Source: Flavobacteriaceae bacterium (GTDB lineage Bacteria; Bacteroidota; Bacteroidia; Flavobacteriales; Flavobacteriaceae). From it: a DNA stretch of 64,000 bases. The DNA is taken from NCBI GenBank assembly GCA_028279515.1, contig JANQNQ010000001.1, forward strand, positions 248,001-312,000, written 5' to 3'. Positions 41,814-52,215 of this stretch are shown here, one piece after another (position 1 is the stretch's first letter; each line of letters starts with the position of its first letter). The notes beneath the pieces are model-generated. The model was not told the origin of the DNA and made no database searches. It worked only from the letters and a program-made list of their open reading frames with translations. The translations under genes were made by a program, and so were the position numbers.

Positions 41814-42680
41814 ATGATCAAATTCCTAAAAGAAGTCTTTAATCATTTTTTTCGCAGCAACACCTTCCAAAAGGGAGCGGCACTAGCTTATTATGCCGTT
41901 TTCTCTTTGTTGCCCATGATCGTGATTGTGACCTCTATATTGGGGATTTTCTTCGGAAAACATGCTGTTTCAGGCGAGATCTATACACAGCTCAAAGACA
42001 TTTTAGGAAGCGAAGCTGCGCAACAAATTCAAGCGATTATCAAAAATCAACACGTACATCACAACAATGTGTTGACAACTGTCATCGGTTTTGTGACCTT
42101 GGGCCTAAGTGCCTCTGGAATGTTTAGTCAGATCCACAATGCGTTTAACAGCCTATGGGACATCAAAGCAAAGCCCAAAAGCAGTATTTTGAGATATGTG
42201 ACAAAGCATTTCACCTCTTTCGGAGTGATCATCGTATTGTTCTTTATTATACTGATCAGCACGACGATCAGTAGCTTTTTACTAAAATATACCGATGGTA
42301 TACATGATGATTATAAACTTTCCTATCTCTATGAACACCTGTTGTCCTTTGCGGTAATCAGCATTGTTTTTATGATTATGTTCAAAGTGTTGGGAGATGC
42401 CAAAGTAAACTGGAAAGCAGCGCTCTTTGGAGGCCTGTTTACCTCCTTGCTTTTTCTCTTCGGAAAAGTTGGAATTGGCATGTACATTGGTCACAGCCAT
42501 ATATCGTCAACCTTTGGTTCGGCAAGCGTGTTGGCCCTATTGATGCTTTGGGTGTATTATACCTCCCAAATTGTATTTTTAGGAGCTTCCTTTGTCAAAG
42601 TAATAAGTGATACCATAGGACATGAAATTGAACCCAATGCAAATGCAACACGAATTATAAAAGTTGAAGTAGATTCATAA
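41814..42680 (+). CDS. YihY/virulence factor BrkB family protein
   Basis: A 288-residue integral membrane protein with six predicted helices. The N-terminus FRSNTFQKGAALAYYAVFSLLPMI and the central GFVTLGLSASGMFSQIHNAFNSLW are typical of the family, as is the C-terminal TFGSASVLALLMLWVYYTSQIVFLGA (all shown as outline). The family was once called ribonuclease BN in error; its function is still unknown. It is 32 bases after the DUF1801 gene and 7 before an ACT protein. Confidence 0.9.
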   Translation: MIKFLKEVFNHFFRSNTFQKGAALAYYAVFSLLPMIVIVTSILGIFFGKHAVSGEIYTQLKDILGSEAAQQIQAIIKNQHVHHNNVLTTVIGFVTLGLSASGMFSQIHNAFNSLWDIKAKPKSSILRYVTKHFTSFGVIIVLFFIILISTTISSFLLKYTDGIHDDYKLSYLYEHLLSFAVISIVFMIMFKVLGDAKVNWKAALFGGLFTSLLFLFGKVGIGMYIGHSHISSTFGSASVLALLMLWVYYTSQIVFLGASFVKVISDTIGHEIEPNANATRIIKVEVDS

Positions 42681-42687
42681 TAAAAAG

Positions 42688-43083
42688 ATGACAGCAGAAA
42701 CCAACCTCACCAAACTGATCAAAGAAATGAGGCCTCAATTGAATGAAGGTGACTACGTTTTTGTGACCGTGGACGACGCAAATGCAATTGACCGTGCTGA
42801 TACCATTTGCGAATTCAAGGAAAAAGAAGGCATCACCTTGGTATTAGAAAAAAGCAAAGCAGATGCCTTGCGATTGCCGTACGACTATATCGCCGCATGG
42901 ATTACCTTGCAAGTGCACTCAGCTTTAGCCGCCGTCGGACTCACCGCTGCTTTTTCAAATGTGTTGGCAGAACACAACATTAGCTGCAATGTCATTGCGG
43001 GCTATTACCACGATCATATTTTTGTGGCAAGGGAAGATGCAGAAAAGGCGGTTGAGGTTTTAATTAGATTGTCAAAGAACTAA
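42688..43083 (+). CDS. ACT domain protein
   Basis: A 131-residue protein made of two ACT-like halves (residues about 1-60 and 65-131), with the hydrophobic YVFVTVDDANA, WITLQVHSALAAVGL, ISCNVIAGYYHDHIFV and a closing helix EDAEKAVEVLIRLSK. Members of this family bind small ligands such as amino acids; here neither ligand nor partner enzyme is visible. It starts 7 bases after the BrkB gene, so they probably share a transcript. Confidence 0.85.
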   Translation: MTAETNLTKLIKEMRPQLNEGDYVFVTVDDANAIDRADTICEFKEKEGITLVLEKSKADALRLPYDYIAAWITLQVHSALAAVGLTAAFSNVLAEHNISCNVIAGYYHDHIFVAREDAEKAVEVLIRLSKN

Positions 43084-43096
43084 ATCCAATATAAAA

Positions 43097-43579
43097 TTGA
43101 AAAGAAAAGAAGTTTTCTGGCTTGTAGGCACCCTATTTTATGTGTTAGGGGTTAGTGTTGTTTTTTTTGGAATTGAAGTACTTAATCCTTTCGGTTCTGT
43201 TGACTTTAATGTGCACGACTCATATTTCGTAATGGTTAACTATCATTTCTTATTTCTGTTCGGAACTCTTGTCTTTTTCTTTGTCTATCTCGCAAGAATG
43301 CTAAGGCGGAATTTTAAGAACCTAACCGCAAACAGTGTGTTTGTCGTTTCGAATGTGCTTCTGGTCATTATCATGACCTATATCATATCGATGGTAGGAA
43401 GAATTGCAGTGTTCGATGGGACAACAGAATTTCCATCGCTAAGCGGAGGTGCTCAAGAACATGAAGGGAATGTGTTCGGAGTGTTATTTAATGTATTTGT
43501 ACCTGTACAAGTTACTTTGATAATTTTATTGGCCTACAGCGCTTTTAGAACAGGAAAGAATTATAAAACAAACCCGTAA
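43097..43579 (+). CDS. Small membrane protein resembling helix X of heme-copper oxidases
   Basis: A 160-residue protein with four predicted helices (about 7-28, 50-68, 82-102, 132-152). Residues 39-58 (VHDSYFVMVNYHFLFLFG) align by eye with the cytochrome oxidase subunit I pattern HDTYYVVAHFHYVL, where two histidines bind heme a3 and heme a. Here the first is Asn48, while His50 and the leading His40-Asp41 remain. The rest does not look like subunit I, and the protein is far too short to be an oxidase. The start codon is TTG. Function unknown; see findings. Confidence 0.7.
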   Translation: MKRKEVFWLVGTLFYVLGVSVVFFGIEVLNPFGSVDFNVHDSYFVMVNYHFLFLFGTLVFFFVYLARMLRRNFKNLTANSVFVVSNVLLVIIMTYIISMVGRIAVFDGTTEFPSLSGGAQEHEGNVFGVLFNVFVPVQVTLIILLAYSAFRTGKNYKTNP

Positions 43580-43629
43580 GTTTTCTCCCCACAATTTCGT
43601 AGCTTATAGCATGTTTTAAGGCAACCGAT

Positions 43630-43971
43630 ATGAGCACTGAAGAAATCATTTTAGGGTATTGGAAATCTTGGCAAGACCACGAAAATTGGGAAGAGACCCG
43701 TAGTTATATGAAAGACGATTTTCAGTTTGATGCCGGTTTGTTTAAAGCCAGTTCAGCCGATGAATTGGTAGCCATGATGAAAATGGGCAATCCATGGAAA
43801 GATATTGTGTTGTTGGATAAAGCGATAAGTGAAAATAAAGGCGCCTTGATCTACGAAGGTGTCGATACCGTAACCAATGCTAAAATCCGGATTGCTGAAG
43901 TTATTACTGTGAAAGACGGTAAAGTAGCCAGTGGCATCGCAAATATTACACAACTACCTACTGATGAATAA
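43630..43971 (+). CDS. NTF2-like (SnoaL-type) protein
   Basis: A 113-residue cone-fold protein. The opening EEIILGYWKSWQDHENWEETRSYM, the central FQFDAGLFKASSADELVAMM and the beta segment KIRIAEVITVKDGKVASG fit the NTF2-like superfamily. Members are enzymes or binding proteins, and no catalytic residues are recognisable. It ends 2 bases before the start of the metallo-beta-lactamase gene, so the two are probably translated from one mRNA. Confidence 0.78.
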   Translation: MSTEEIILGYWKSWQDHENWEETRSYMKDDFQFDAGLFKASSADELVAMMKMGNPWKDIVLLDKAISENKGALIYEGVDTVTNAKIRIAEVITVKDGKVASGIANITQLPTDE

Positions 43972-43972
43972 T

Positions 43973-44722
43973 ATGAAAAAAATCGGATTACTACTCGCAA
44001 TGGTCTCGTTGTTGGTCGGCTGCTCAAAACAAGAACAATCTCCCATCGTCTATGAGTCCGAAAACCTAAAGATTGAAAAGGTCACGGATCATATCTATGT
44101 ACATGTTTCTTATTTACAGACCGAAGATTTCGGAAAAGTAGGTTGCAACGGAATGATATATATCAACGGCGAAGAAGCCATCGTTTTTGACACGACGGTA
44201 GATGATGAAAGTTCGAAAGAACTGATCGATTGGATTCAAGATGAACAAAAGAAAACGATCAAAGCTGTGGTAACTACCCACTTTCATCACGATTGTTTGG
44301 GTGGACTCCAAGCGTTTCACGATAGGCAGGTGGATTCCTATGCGAATGTCGTAACACTTTCTCTACTGGCGTACGGTAGAGATGGCACCGATGATATCGT
44401 ATTTCCTAATAAACCCTTTTATAACCGCACCGAACTTCAAGTGGGTGGTGAAACTGTGGTGTTGGACTTTTTTGGTGAAGGACACACAAAAGACAATGTA
44501 GTGGGCTATATCCCAAGTGAAAAAGCACTCTTTGGGGGCTGTCTTGTAAAGTCGCTCAAAGCAGGCAAAGGAAACCTTGAGGACGCCAATGTAGCAGCAT
44601 GGCCCAGTACCATTAAAAAGATCAAACGAGAACTTCCTGACTTAGAGATCGTGATCCCGGGACACGGAAAACATGGAGGCTCTGAGCTTCTTGATCGCAC
44701 CATCGAGATCTTTAGCGAATAG
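43973..44722 (+). CDS. Subclass B1 metallo-beta-lactamase-like lipoprotein
   Basis: A 249-residue exported zinc hydrolase with a lipoprotein signal (LLAMVSLLVGC). All B1 zinc ligands are present: His103, His105 and Asp107 in HFHHDC, His171 in GEGHTKDN, Cys190 in GGCLVKS and His231 in PGHGKHGG. The sequence VAAWPSTIKKIKRELPDLEIVIPG is like the chromosomal B1 enzymes of Flavobacteria (shown as outline). B1 enzymes hydrolyse penicillins, cephalosporins and often carbapenems; activity cannot be proved from sequence. The ATG at 43973 follows the NTF2-like stop by one base; 43964 is an alternative start. Confidence 0.88.
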   Translation: MKKIGLLLAMVSLLVGCSKQEQSPIVYESENLKIEKVTDHIYVHVSYLQTEDFGKVGCNGMIYINGEEAIVFDTTVDDESSKELIDWIQDEQKKTIKAVVTTHFHHDCLGGLQAFHDRQVDSYANVVTLSLLAYGRDGTDDIVFPNKPFYNRTELQVGGETVVLDFFGEGHTKDNVVGYIPSEKALFGGCLVKSLKAGKGNLEDANVAAWPSTIKKIKRELPDLEIVIPGHGKHGGSELLDRTIEIFSE

Positions 44723-44724
44723 CA

Positions 44725-44737
44725 ACAATCGGATTGT
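44725..44737 (+). promoter_or_regulatory. Palindromic operator at the Ada-like gene
   Basis: ACAAT-CGG-ATTGT, a perfect 5-bp inverted repeat, lies within GCAACAATCGGATTGTCT (44722-44739). The right half contains the -33 TTG (44734-44736), which is 20 bases from the -7 element at 44757. The same 18-base sequence, with one change, occurs at 45593-45610. Confidence 0.65.
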
Positions 44738-44756
44738 CTAGCGCACCAAGTTGGCC

Positions 44757-44764
44757 GAAATTTG
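44757..44764 (+). promoter_or_regulatory. -7 element of the Ada-like gene
   Basis: GAAATTTG, one mismatch from TAnnTTTG, 20 bases after the TTG in the palindrome. The ATG at 44769 is only 4 bases further on, so the mRNA would have almost no leader. Confidence 0.5.
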
Positions 44765-44768
44765 TACT

Positions 44769-45590
44769 ATGGAAAACAATCATCAATTCGATCTTGTCGC
44801 AAAGGCCCTTGGATATATCAAGGACCATCAGCAGCGACAACCCAATTTAGAGGATATTGCCAACCATGTACATTTGAGCAAGTTTCACTTTCAGCGCATC
44901 TTTCGCAAATGGGCAGGCATTAGTCCGAAAGAATATTTACAACACCTTACTCTCGAAAAGGCCAAGGAATCCTTGAGCAAAGGTCGGTCTACCTTGGCTT
45001 CTTCCTACGATTCGGGCCTGTCGGGCAATAGTCGTCTACACGAACTTTTTGTAAAGATGGAAGCCTGCACTCCAGGTGCCTTCAAGAAAAGAGGTAGGGG
45101 ACTTACTATTTACGTCGATGTGATTAAAACGCCGTTTGGTGACGCAACAATCGGAGAGACCGAAAAAGGAATCTGCCATCTTTCGTTTGATCCTTCTGAC
45201 ATTATTCATTTTAAGAACTGGTATTCCGAAGCAACCTTTGTCAAAGGACTTTCTAAAAACGGACAATTAGTACAGCAGTATTTTAAAGATTGGCAAGCAC
45301 CCGCCACTCCCATCGGATTGGATCTGGTTGGGACTCCCTTTCAAGTTCAGGTTTGGAAAGCTTTGTTACAAATTCCGAGTAGTCAGCTAGTGTCGTACCA
45401 AGATGTAGCCAAGGCCATCGAAAAACCAAAGGCCGTTAGAGCGGTCGGCACTGCCATCGGAAAGAACCCTATTGCCTATCTGATACCGTGTCATCGTGTG
45501 ATCAAAAGCAATGGCGAAATGGGCAACTATCGTTGGGATTCTAACCGCAAAGTTGCGATCAACAGTTACGAGTCGGTTCATCTTCAATAA
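44769..45590 (+). CDS. AraC-type regulator / methylated-DNA cysteine methyltransferase (Ada-like)
   Basis: A 273-residue fusion. Residues 1-110 form an AraC-type DNA-binding domain (EDIANHVHLSKFHFQRIFRKWAG as outline), and residues about 120-273 an O6-alkylguanine-DNA alkyltransferase with the active-site motif PCHRV (Cys241), preceded by GTPFQVQVWKALLQIP. It lacks the N-terminal zinc phosphotriester-repair domain of E. coli Ada. It repairs O6-methylguanine by irreversible transfer to Cys241 and probably acts as a transcription factor. The start at 44769 avoids an upstream TTG (44751) inside the promoter. The palindrome at 44725-44737 may be its own operator. Confidence 0.92.
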   Translation: MENNHQFDLVAKALGYIKDHQQRQPNLEDIANHVHLSKFHFQRIFRKWAGISPKEYLQHLTLEKAKESLSKGRSTLASSYDSGLSGNSRLHELFVKMEACTPGAFKKRGRGLTIYVDVIKTPFGDATIGETEKGICHLSFDPSDIIHFKNWYSEATFVKGLSKNGQLVQQYFKDWQAPATPIGLDLVGTPFQVQVWKALLQIPSSQLVSYQDVAKAIEKPKAVRAVGTAIGKNPIAYLIPCHRVIKSNGEMGNYRWDSNRKVAINSYESVHLQ

Positions 45591-45595
45591 CCGCA

Positions 45596-45608
45596 ACAAT
45601 CGTATTGT
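45596..45608 (+). promoter_or_regulatory. Palindromic operator at the DUF1203 gene
   Basis: ACAAT-CGT-ATTGT, perfect 5-bp inverted repeat in GCAACAATCGTATTGTCT (45593-45610). It differs by one base (the centre) from the site at the Ada-like gene and has the same relation to -33 TTG (45605-45607). Confidence 0.65.
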
Positions 45609-45627
45609 CTGCCCTTCCGATATGCAA

Positions 45628-45635
45628 GAACTTTG
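45628..45635 (+). promoter_or_regulatory. -7 element of the DUF1203 gene
   Basis: GAACTTTG, one mismatch from TAnnTTTG, spaced 20 bases from the TTG at 45605-45607. Confidence 0.5.
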
Positions 45636-45655
45636 TGATATAAAATCAACAAGAC

Positions 45656-46147
45656 ATGAAGACAGCATTTAGAATAACTGGAATTGATCATGATTACCAA
45701 GAACTTTTCCGCCTAAATCAAGAAGAATTGACAAAAATGGGTGCCGTTAAAATGGTCGCAGACCAAGAACCGGGATTCCCGTGTCGAGTAAGTTTGGAGG
45801 ATGCCAAAGTAGGGGAGGAAGTGCTCCTGTTTCAGTACGAGCATCACAAGGCGCATTCTCCCTATCGTGCAAGTGGGCCTATTTTTATTCGGAAGCATGC
45901 CAAATCGGCTCAACTCGAAACAAACGAGATTCCGAAGATGGTAGAACATCGACATTTGTCACTTCGTGCATACGATCAAAACGGAATGATGCTCCAAGCC
46001 GAAACGCTACATGGTGAAAGACTCAGGGACACGATCGAAGCGATATTTGCTAATCAAGAAGCGACCTATATCCAAGTACACAATGCAGGACCAGGCTGCT
46101 ACAATTGCCAGGTGAATCGAGTTTGGTTCTGGCCTAGTTCTATATAA
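45656..46147 (+). CDS. DUF1203 domain protein
   Basis: A 163-residue soluble protein of the DUF1203 family, function unknown. Family-like segments are GFPCRVSLEDAKVGEEVLLF, SPYRASGPIFIRKHA and HNAGPGCYNCQVNRVWFW, with a Cys pair in CYNC. Its promoter carries the same palindrome over -33 as the upstream Ada-like gene, so it is likely part of the same response. Nothing in the sequence suggests a DNA-repair enzyme fold. Confidence 0.85.
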   Translation: MKTAFRITGIDHDYQELFRLNQEELTKMGAVKMVADQEPGFPCRVSLEDAKVGEEVLLFQYEHHKAHSPYRASGPIFIRKHAKSAQLETNEIPKMVEHRHLSLRAYDQNGMMLQAETLHGERLRDTIEAIFANQEATYIQVHNAGPGCYNCQVNRVWFWPSSI

Positions 46148-46205
46148 GCATGGATATTAATGAGATTCCATTTAAAAAAGTATATTAGCATATACTACTT
46201 TAGAA

Positions 46206-46721
46206 ATGGAACCAATCGAAATTTACACCAGCAAGAGAAAATCAGTTCTTATACTACTATTATCAGTCGCTTTGGTTGTGGCCAGTATTTGGGTACTCAC
46301 CAGTGGCGAGTTTGATTATGAAGATACAACCCTTGTCAAGGTAGCGAGTGTTGCAGGTATTTTGCTTTTTGGACTGGGGATTATTGTGTCGATCAAACGA
46401 TTGGTCAAATCAGAATTGGCATTGATCATCGCCCCTGAAGGGCTCAACATAAACCCTAAAAAATCATTGGATGAATTTATCCCATGGGACGAAATTCTGG
46501 GATTCGACGAAGTGAGTATAAAGGGGACAAAAATCGTTATCATTGTGGTGAAAAACCCAAGTCATTGGATCGACAAAGAAACCAGTGCGTTAAAAAGGAA
46601 GATGATGCTGTTCAACGTTAAGAATTACCAATCGCCGTTCAATATTACAGCCAACGTACTTGATAGAAACCATGAAGAGCTTATGGCAGAATTAAGTCTT
46701 GCACACGACAAGTATGCATAA
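46206..46721 (+). CDS. STM3941-family membrane protein
   Basis: A 171-residue protein with two predicted helices (about 12-31, SVLILLLSVALVVASIWVL, and 44-61, VASVAGILLFGLGIIVSI), then a PH-domain-like cytoplasmic part (LALIIAPEGLNINPKKSL, FIPWDEILGFDEVSIKGTK). This organisation fits the STM3941-like family, whose function is unknown. It ends at the bidirectional terminator shared with katG. Confidence 0.75.
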   Translation: MEPIEIYTSKRKSVLILLLSVALVVASIWVLTSGEFDYEDTTLVKVASVAGILLFGLGIIVSIKRLVKSELALIIAPEGLNINPKKSLDEFIPWDEILGFDEVSIKGTKIVIIVVKNPSHWIDKETSALKRKMMLFNVKNYQSPFNITANVLDRNHEELMAELSLAHDKYA

Positions 46722-46744
46722 TGCCAGCAATATGATTATAAACA

Positions 46745-46771
46745 AAAAGCGGCCCACATAGGGCCGCTTTT
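46745..46771. terminator. Bidirectional terminator between STM3941-like gene and katG
   Basis: AAAAGCGGCCC (46745-46755) and GGGCCGCTTTT (46761-46771), perfect 11-bp stem, loop ACATA. Serves both convergent genes. Confidence 0.92.
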
Positions 46772-46793
46772 CTATGGTCAACATGTAAGATGA

Positions 46794-48998
<2,205 letters not shown>

Positions 48999-49258
48999 TT
49001 AAGTGATTGTTGTTACTCTCAAATTTCGATATTTATTATTTATGTTTTAATTTATTTTCATATATAAAAACTATTATAATATTGGTGCACTTTATACCCG
49101 ATGGGCATATCGAAGAACTATAAATTTACGGAAAAATAAGCTCATTATGAATGACTTATGTCATGAGTGTTTAAAGCTGCATGAAATTTCATGCCCTCGT
49201 GTAAATTGAGTATCTTTAGAGTGGCTTTTAGTTTGACTACCTGTAATACTGTAAACCG

Positions 49259-49783
49259 ATGAAGCCAATTGAAATAGTGAAAGGTATACGAAAAATGTGC
49301 CTGATGCTTGTGCTGTTTTGCGGTACCATGCAAATGCATGGCCAAGATTCTAAGGCAGAGGTTGAGGCGTATTTTGGTCAATACCTGAACAACCGTGCCC
49401 AGTTAGAGCTCATTGCGGTTTCTTTACCCACTTTGGATCAATGCAAGCAAGTGTTTAAGGGTGAAAACGCAATTACCTACTTTAAGTTCGTTTCTAAACT
49501 GGACAAAGAGATTCTAGAGAAAATGTCGGGCTTGGACTACGAAGAACACGCCAAGTGCAAAGTAGATGCAATAAAGACTGATGATCTAGGAGAAGAAAAC
49601 ACCAATTATGATGCAGGTATGCATGAATACGCAGAGGTCTTAAAGAATGATATTACCTTTTACCAGCTGCGTTATTTTTTTGAAAATGGAGAAGAGGCCT
49701 ATAACAGTACCTATAAGTTTTTTGTGAATTTAGAAGGAGAGTGGGTGTTTTTTGCAAATCCTGGAATCGTATTTAGAAAGTAA
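49259..49783 (+). CDS. Secreted hypothetical protein
   Basis: A 174-residue exported protein with a signal peptide (KMCLMLVLFCGTMQMHGQ, cleavage probably after Gly-Gln near 29). The mature part is alpha/beta without a recognised motif (LDQCKQVFKGENAITYFKF, FFVNLEGEWVFFANPGIVF). A start at the internal ATG 49295 would give a shorter signal. It sits 17 bases before a MOSC gene. TATCTTTA at 49211-49218 is a one-mismatch -7 element. Function unknown. Confidence 0.7.
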   Translation: MKPIEIVKGIRKMCLMLVLFCGTMQMHGQDSKAEVEAYFGQYLNNRAQLELIAVSLPTLDQCKQVFKGENAITYFKFVSKLDKEILEKMSGLDYEEHAKCKVDAIKTDDLGEENTNYDAGMHEYAEVLKNDITFYQLRYFFENGEEAYNSTYKFFVNLEGEWVFFANPGIVFRK

Positions 49784-49800
49784 ACGTATAAAAACAGCGC

Positions 49801-50346
49801 ATGAAAAACGGAACCGTACTGGGGCTTAGTAAAAGTAAATCTCACACGTTTAACAAATACCATAGTGATACGATCAACTTGCTCGAGGGGCTTGGTGTAC
49901 AGGGAGATGCTCATATGGGAAAAAAGGTTAAACACCGATCCAGGGTAGCGCGCGACCCAGATCAACCCAACTTACGACAGGTACACTTGATCCATTCTGA
50001 ATTGCATGACGAATTAAATGAAAAGGGTTTTGATGTAAAAGCTGGAGATATGGGCGAGAATATTACCACTCGTGGCATCAACCTGCTAGAATTGCCAACA
50101 AATACCGTTTTAAAGATTGGGAAAACAGCAGAAATACAGATAACCGGATTGCGAAATCCGTGCAGTCAGTTAAACAACTTTCAAGAGGGTTTGATGCAAG
50201 CAGTATTGGATAAGGACGAAAACGGAAACTTGATACGTAAAGCCGGGATCATGGCTGTCGTGCTCAAAAGCGGCGCGGTCAGTACCGGAGATTACATTAA
50301 AGTGGTGTTGCCTAACGAGCCACACATGCGTCTTGAGCCGGTTTAA
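49801..50346 (+). CDS. MOSC domain protein
   Basis: A 181-residue single-domain MOSC protein (molybdenum cofactor sulfurase C-terminal domain). It contains LLEGLGVQGDAHMGKKVKHRS, VHLIHSELHDEL, the GDMGENITTRGINLLELP motif and the conserved cysteine in GLRNPCSQLNNF. MOSC proteins bind the molybdenum cofactor and deliver it, or reduce N-hydroxylated compounds. No partner gene is next to it. It is transcribed convergently with the LytTR pair. Confidence 0.9.
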   Translation: MKNGTVLGLSKSKSHTFNKYHSDTINLLEGLGVQGDAHMGKKVKHRSRVARDPDQPNLRQVHLIHSELHDELNEKGFDVKAGDMGENITTRGINLLELPTNTVLKIGKTAEIQITGLRNPCSQLNNFQEGLMQAVLDKDENGNLIRKAGIMAVVLKSGAVSTGDYIKVVLPNEPHMRLEPV

Positions 50347-50357
50347 GCTTATGGTTT

Positions 50358-51062
50358 CTAAGTACTTTGTAAAAAGCCTAATACTTCCTTTTTATAAGAA
50401 ATACCAATAGGAATTTCAGTATCTTCGATTTCTACATCATGAGTTGTAAACGCCGTGATCATCTTTGTGTTCACCACATATGAGCGGTGCGTACGAAGAA
50501 AATAGGATGGAAGCTTCTTTTCGAACTCGCTGATCTTGTCTTTCGTGGTGATGCGTTGACTCTTAGTATGAATACGCACATAATCCTTTAAACTTTCGAC
50601 ATATAATACATCTTCGAACAGGATCTTGACATGACGCCTGTTCGTGTTTACATAGATAAAAGAAGCCGAATCCTCTTTTGTCTCACTTACCGCTTGTGGC
50701 TTTTCTAGCGTGTCCAAGTATTTATTGATCGATTTGAAAAAACGGTCGATAGTGATGGGCTTCAGCAGATAATCAACCACATCCAACTCATAGCTTTCTA
50801 CCGCATATTCTCTGTAGGCCGTGGTGAAGATAATACTGGGACGCTGTTGCATGGATCTTACAAGGTCGATACCCGTAAGCCCAGGCATCTGAATGTCCAA
50901 AAAGATCAAGTCGATAGTTTTGGTTTTAATAACGTCCAGCGCTTCAATAGCATTCCAACAGCTTCCAACAAGTTCCAGTTGCGGAAACTGATCGATATGC
51001 TTGGTAAGCAATTCTGTGGCCAAAGGCTCGTCATCAACTACTAAACACTGAATCTTTTTCAT
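50358..51062 (-). CDS. LytTR-family response regulator
   Basis: A 234-residue regulator with a receiver domain (VVDDEPLATELL, phospho-acceptor in LIFLDIQMPGLTGIDLV, Lys in YLLKPI) and a C-terminal LytTR DNA-binding domain (YVNTNRRHVKILFEDVLYVE, RIHTKSQRITTKDKISEFEKKL in outline, FLRTHRSYVVNTKMI). LytTR factors bind imperfect direct repeats. The 5' end overlaps the histidine kinase gene by 4 bases, so both are co-transcribed and translationally coupled. Confidence 0.93.
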   Translation of the reverse strand: MKKIQCLVVDDEPLATELLTKHIDQFPQLELVGSCWNAIEALDVIKTKTIDLIFLDIQMPGLTGIDLVRSMQQRPSIIFTTAYREYAVESYELDVVDYLLKPITIDRFFKSINKYLDTLEKPQAVSETKEDSASFIYVNTNRRHVKILFEDVLYVESLKDYVRIHTKSQRITTKDKISEFEKKLPSYFLRTHRSYVVNTKMITAFTTHDVEIEDTEIPIGISYKKEVLGFLQST

Positions 51063-52129
51063 GTTCCTTGTATGGTTAAAGTCACTTCATAAGAGGTCGC
51101 TTCTTCGACAACTTCCATGGTGTATTGTTCGGGATAGATCAATTCGAGTTGGCGTGAAACATTCTTGAGTCCGATTCCTTCTTTGTATTGCATTTCGTCT
51201 TTTTGCACCAAGGTCTCTTTGGTATTGAAAATACGAAAATGTATTTGGTCATCTTGCATCGAGAGCGAAATGTTGATCACAGCGTCACCCATGGCATTAC
51301 TGACGCCATGTTTAAACGCATTTTCTACCAATGATACTAGCAACAAAGGTGCGATTTGTCCTTGTTTATGTGCTAGTTCGTGCTCAAAAGTAATGGTCAA
51401 TCGATTACCATATCGCAGTTTTTCGAGGTCGATATAATGCTGAAGCAATTCGATCTCTTTACTTAAAAGCACCCTGGGTTCTTTACACTGGTAAAGCATG
51501 TAATCCAACATCTCAGAGAGCTTTGAAACCACTTCGGGCGCTCGATCCGATTTGTTTAAGGTAAGCGCATACAGATTGTTCAAAGTATTGAATAGAAAGT
51601 GCGGATGGATTTGTGCTTTCAAAAAATTTAATTCGGCCTGGGTTTTTTCCTTTTGCAGCAATTCGATTTGGTGTTTTTCTGCAGCTCGATTTTTTACCAT
51701 TTTAATAAAGATAAAAATGGCCCCAAAGAAATAGGCCCGTAAGAAATAGTTGAGTACGGTATACTTGCTAGTGATGATTTCGATGATGGATTCTTTTGGG
51801 TGTTCAGAACCCCCTAATGTTTCGGCAATGTATATGTTGTTAAAGCGATAAATGACGGTAAACACGAATGTACTCAGAATAAAACTAAGGCCAAATAGCA
51901 CATATTTCTTCTTCAAAAATAACTTCGGAATTTGATAATATGCCAGAAAATAAGTGGCAGCCATTTTCGTTGGAAGCCCTACACCTCTATATAAAAAGGC
52001 CTCACCAATGTTATCGATGCCTTCTCCTGAGGTAACAGGTGCTAAGCAAAGTACCACAAGCCAAAAGGCAGCATGGGTCAGCCACCTGTTTTGGAGTAAT
52101 CGATCTAGCAAATTGTTTTTTTCTGTCAT
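51059..52129 (-). CDS. LytS/YehU-type sensor histidine kinase
   Basis: A 356-residue membrane sensor kinase. Four predicted helices lie in the first 145 residues (about 15-35, 50-68, 75-95, 125-143), with the His-kinase domain after a coiled coil (EKHQIELLQKEKTQAELNFL). The phospho-acceptor His is in AQIHPHFLFNTLNNL, and the ATP-binding N box is LLVSLVENAFKHGVSN, with a G box GIGLKNVSRQLELIYP. It pairs with the LytTR regulator. The adjacent divergent alpha/beta hydrolase may be a target. Confidence 0.93.
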   Translation of the reverse strand: MTEKNNLLDRLLQNRWLTHAAFWLVVLCLAPVTSGEGIDNIGEAFLYRGVGLPTKMAATYFLAYYQIPKLFLKKKYVLFGLSFILSTFVFTVIYRFNNIYIAETLGGSEHPKESIIEIITSKYTVLNYFLRAYFFGAIFIFIKMVKNRAAEKHQIELLQKEKTQAELNFLKAQIHPHFLFNTLNNLYALTLNKSDRAPEVVSKLSEMLDYMLYQCKEPRVLLSKEIELLQHYIDLEKLRYGNRLTITFEHELAHKQGQIAPLLLVSLVENAFKHGVSNAMGDAVINISLSMQDDQIHFRIFNTKETLVQKDEMQYKEGIGLKNVSRQLELIYPEQYTMEVVEEATSYEVTLTIQGT

Positions 52130-52215
52130 GATTGACGAAAAGTAAAGAAAAATTTCAACCTACTTTACAAGGATCGCTCAATACGTCCATTTAACCCCTG
52201 AATTTGCATATTTAC

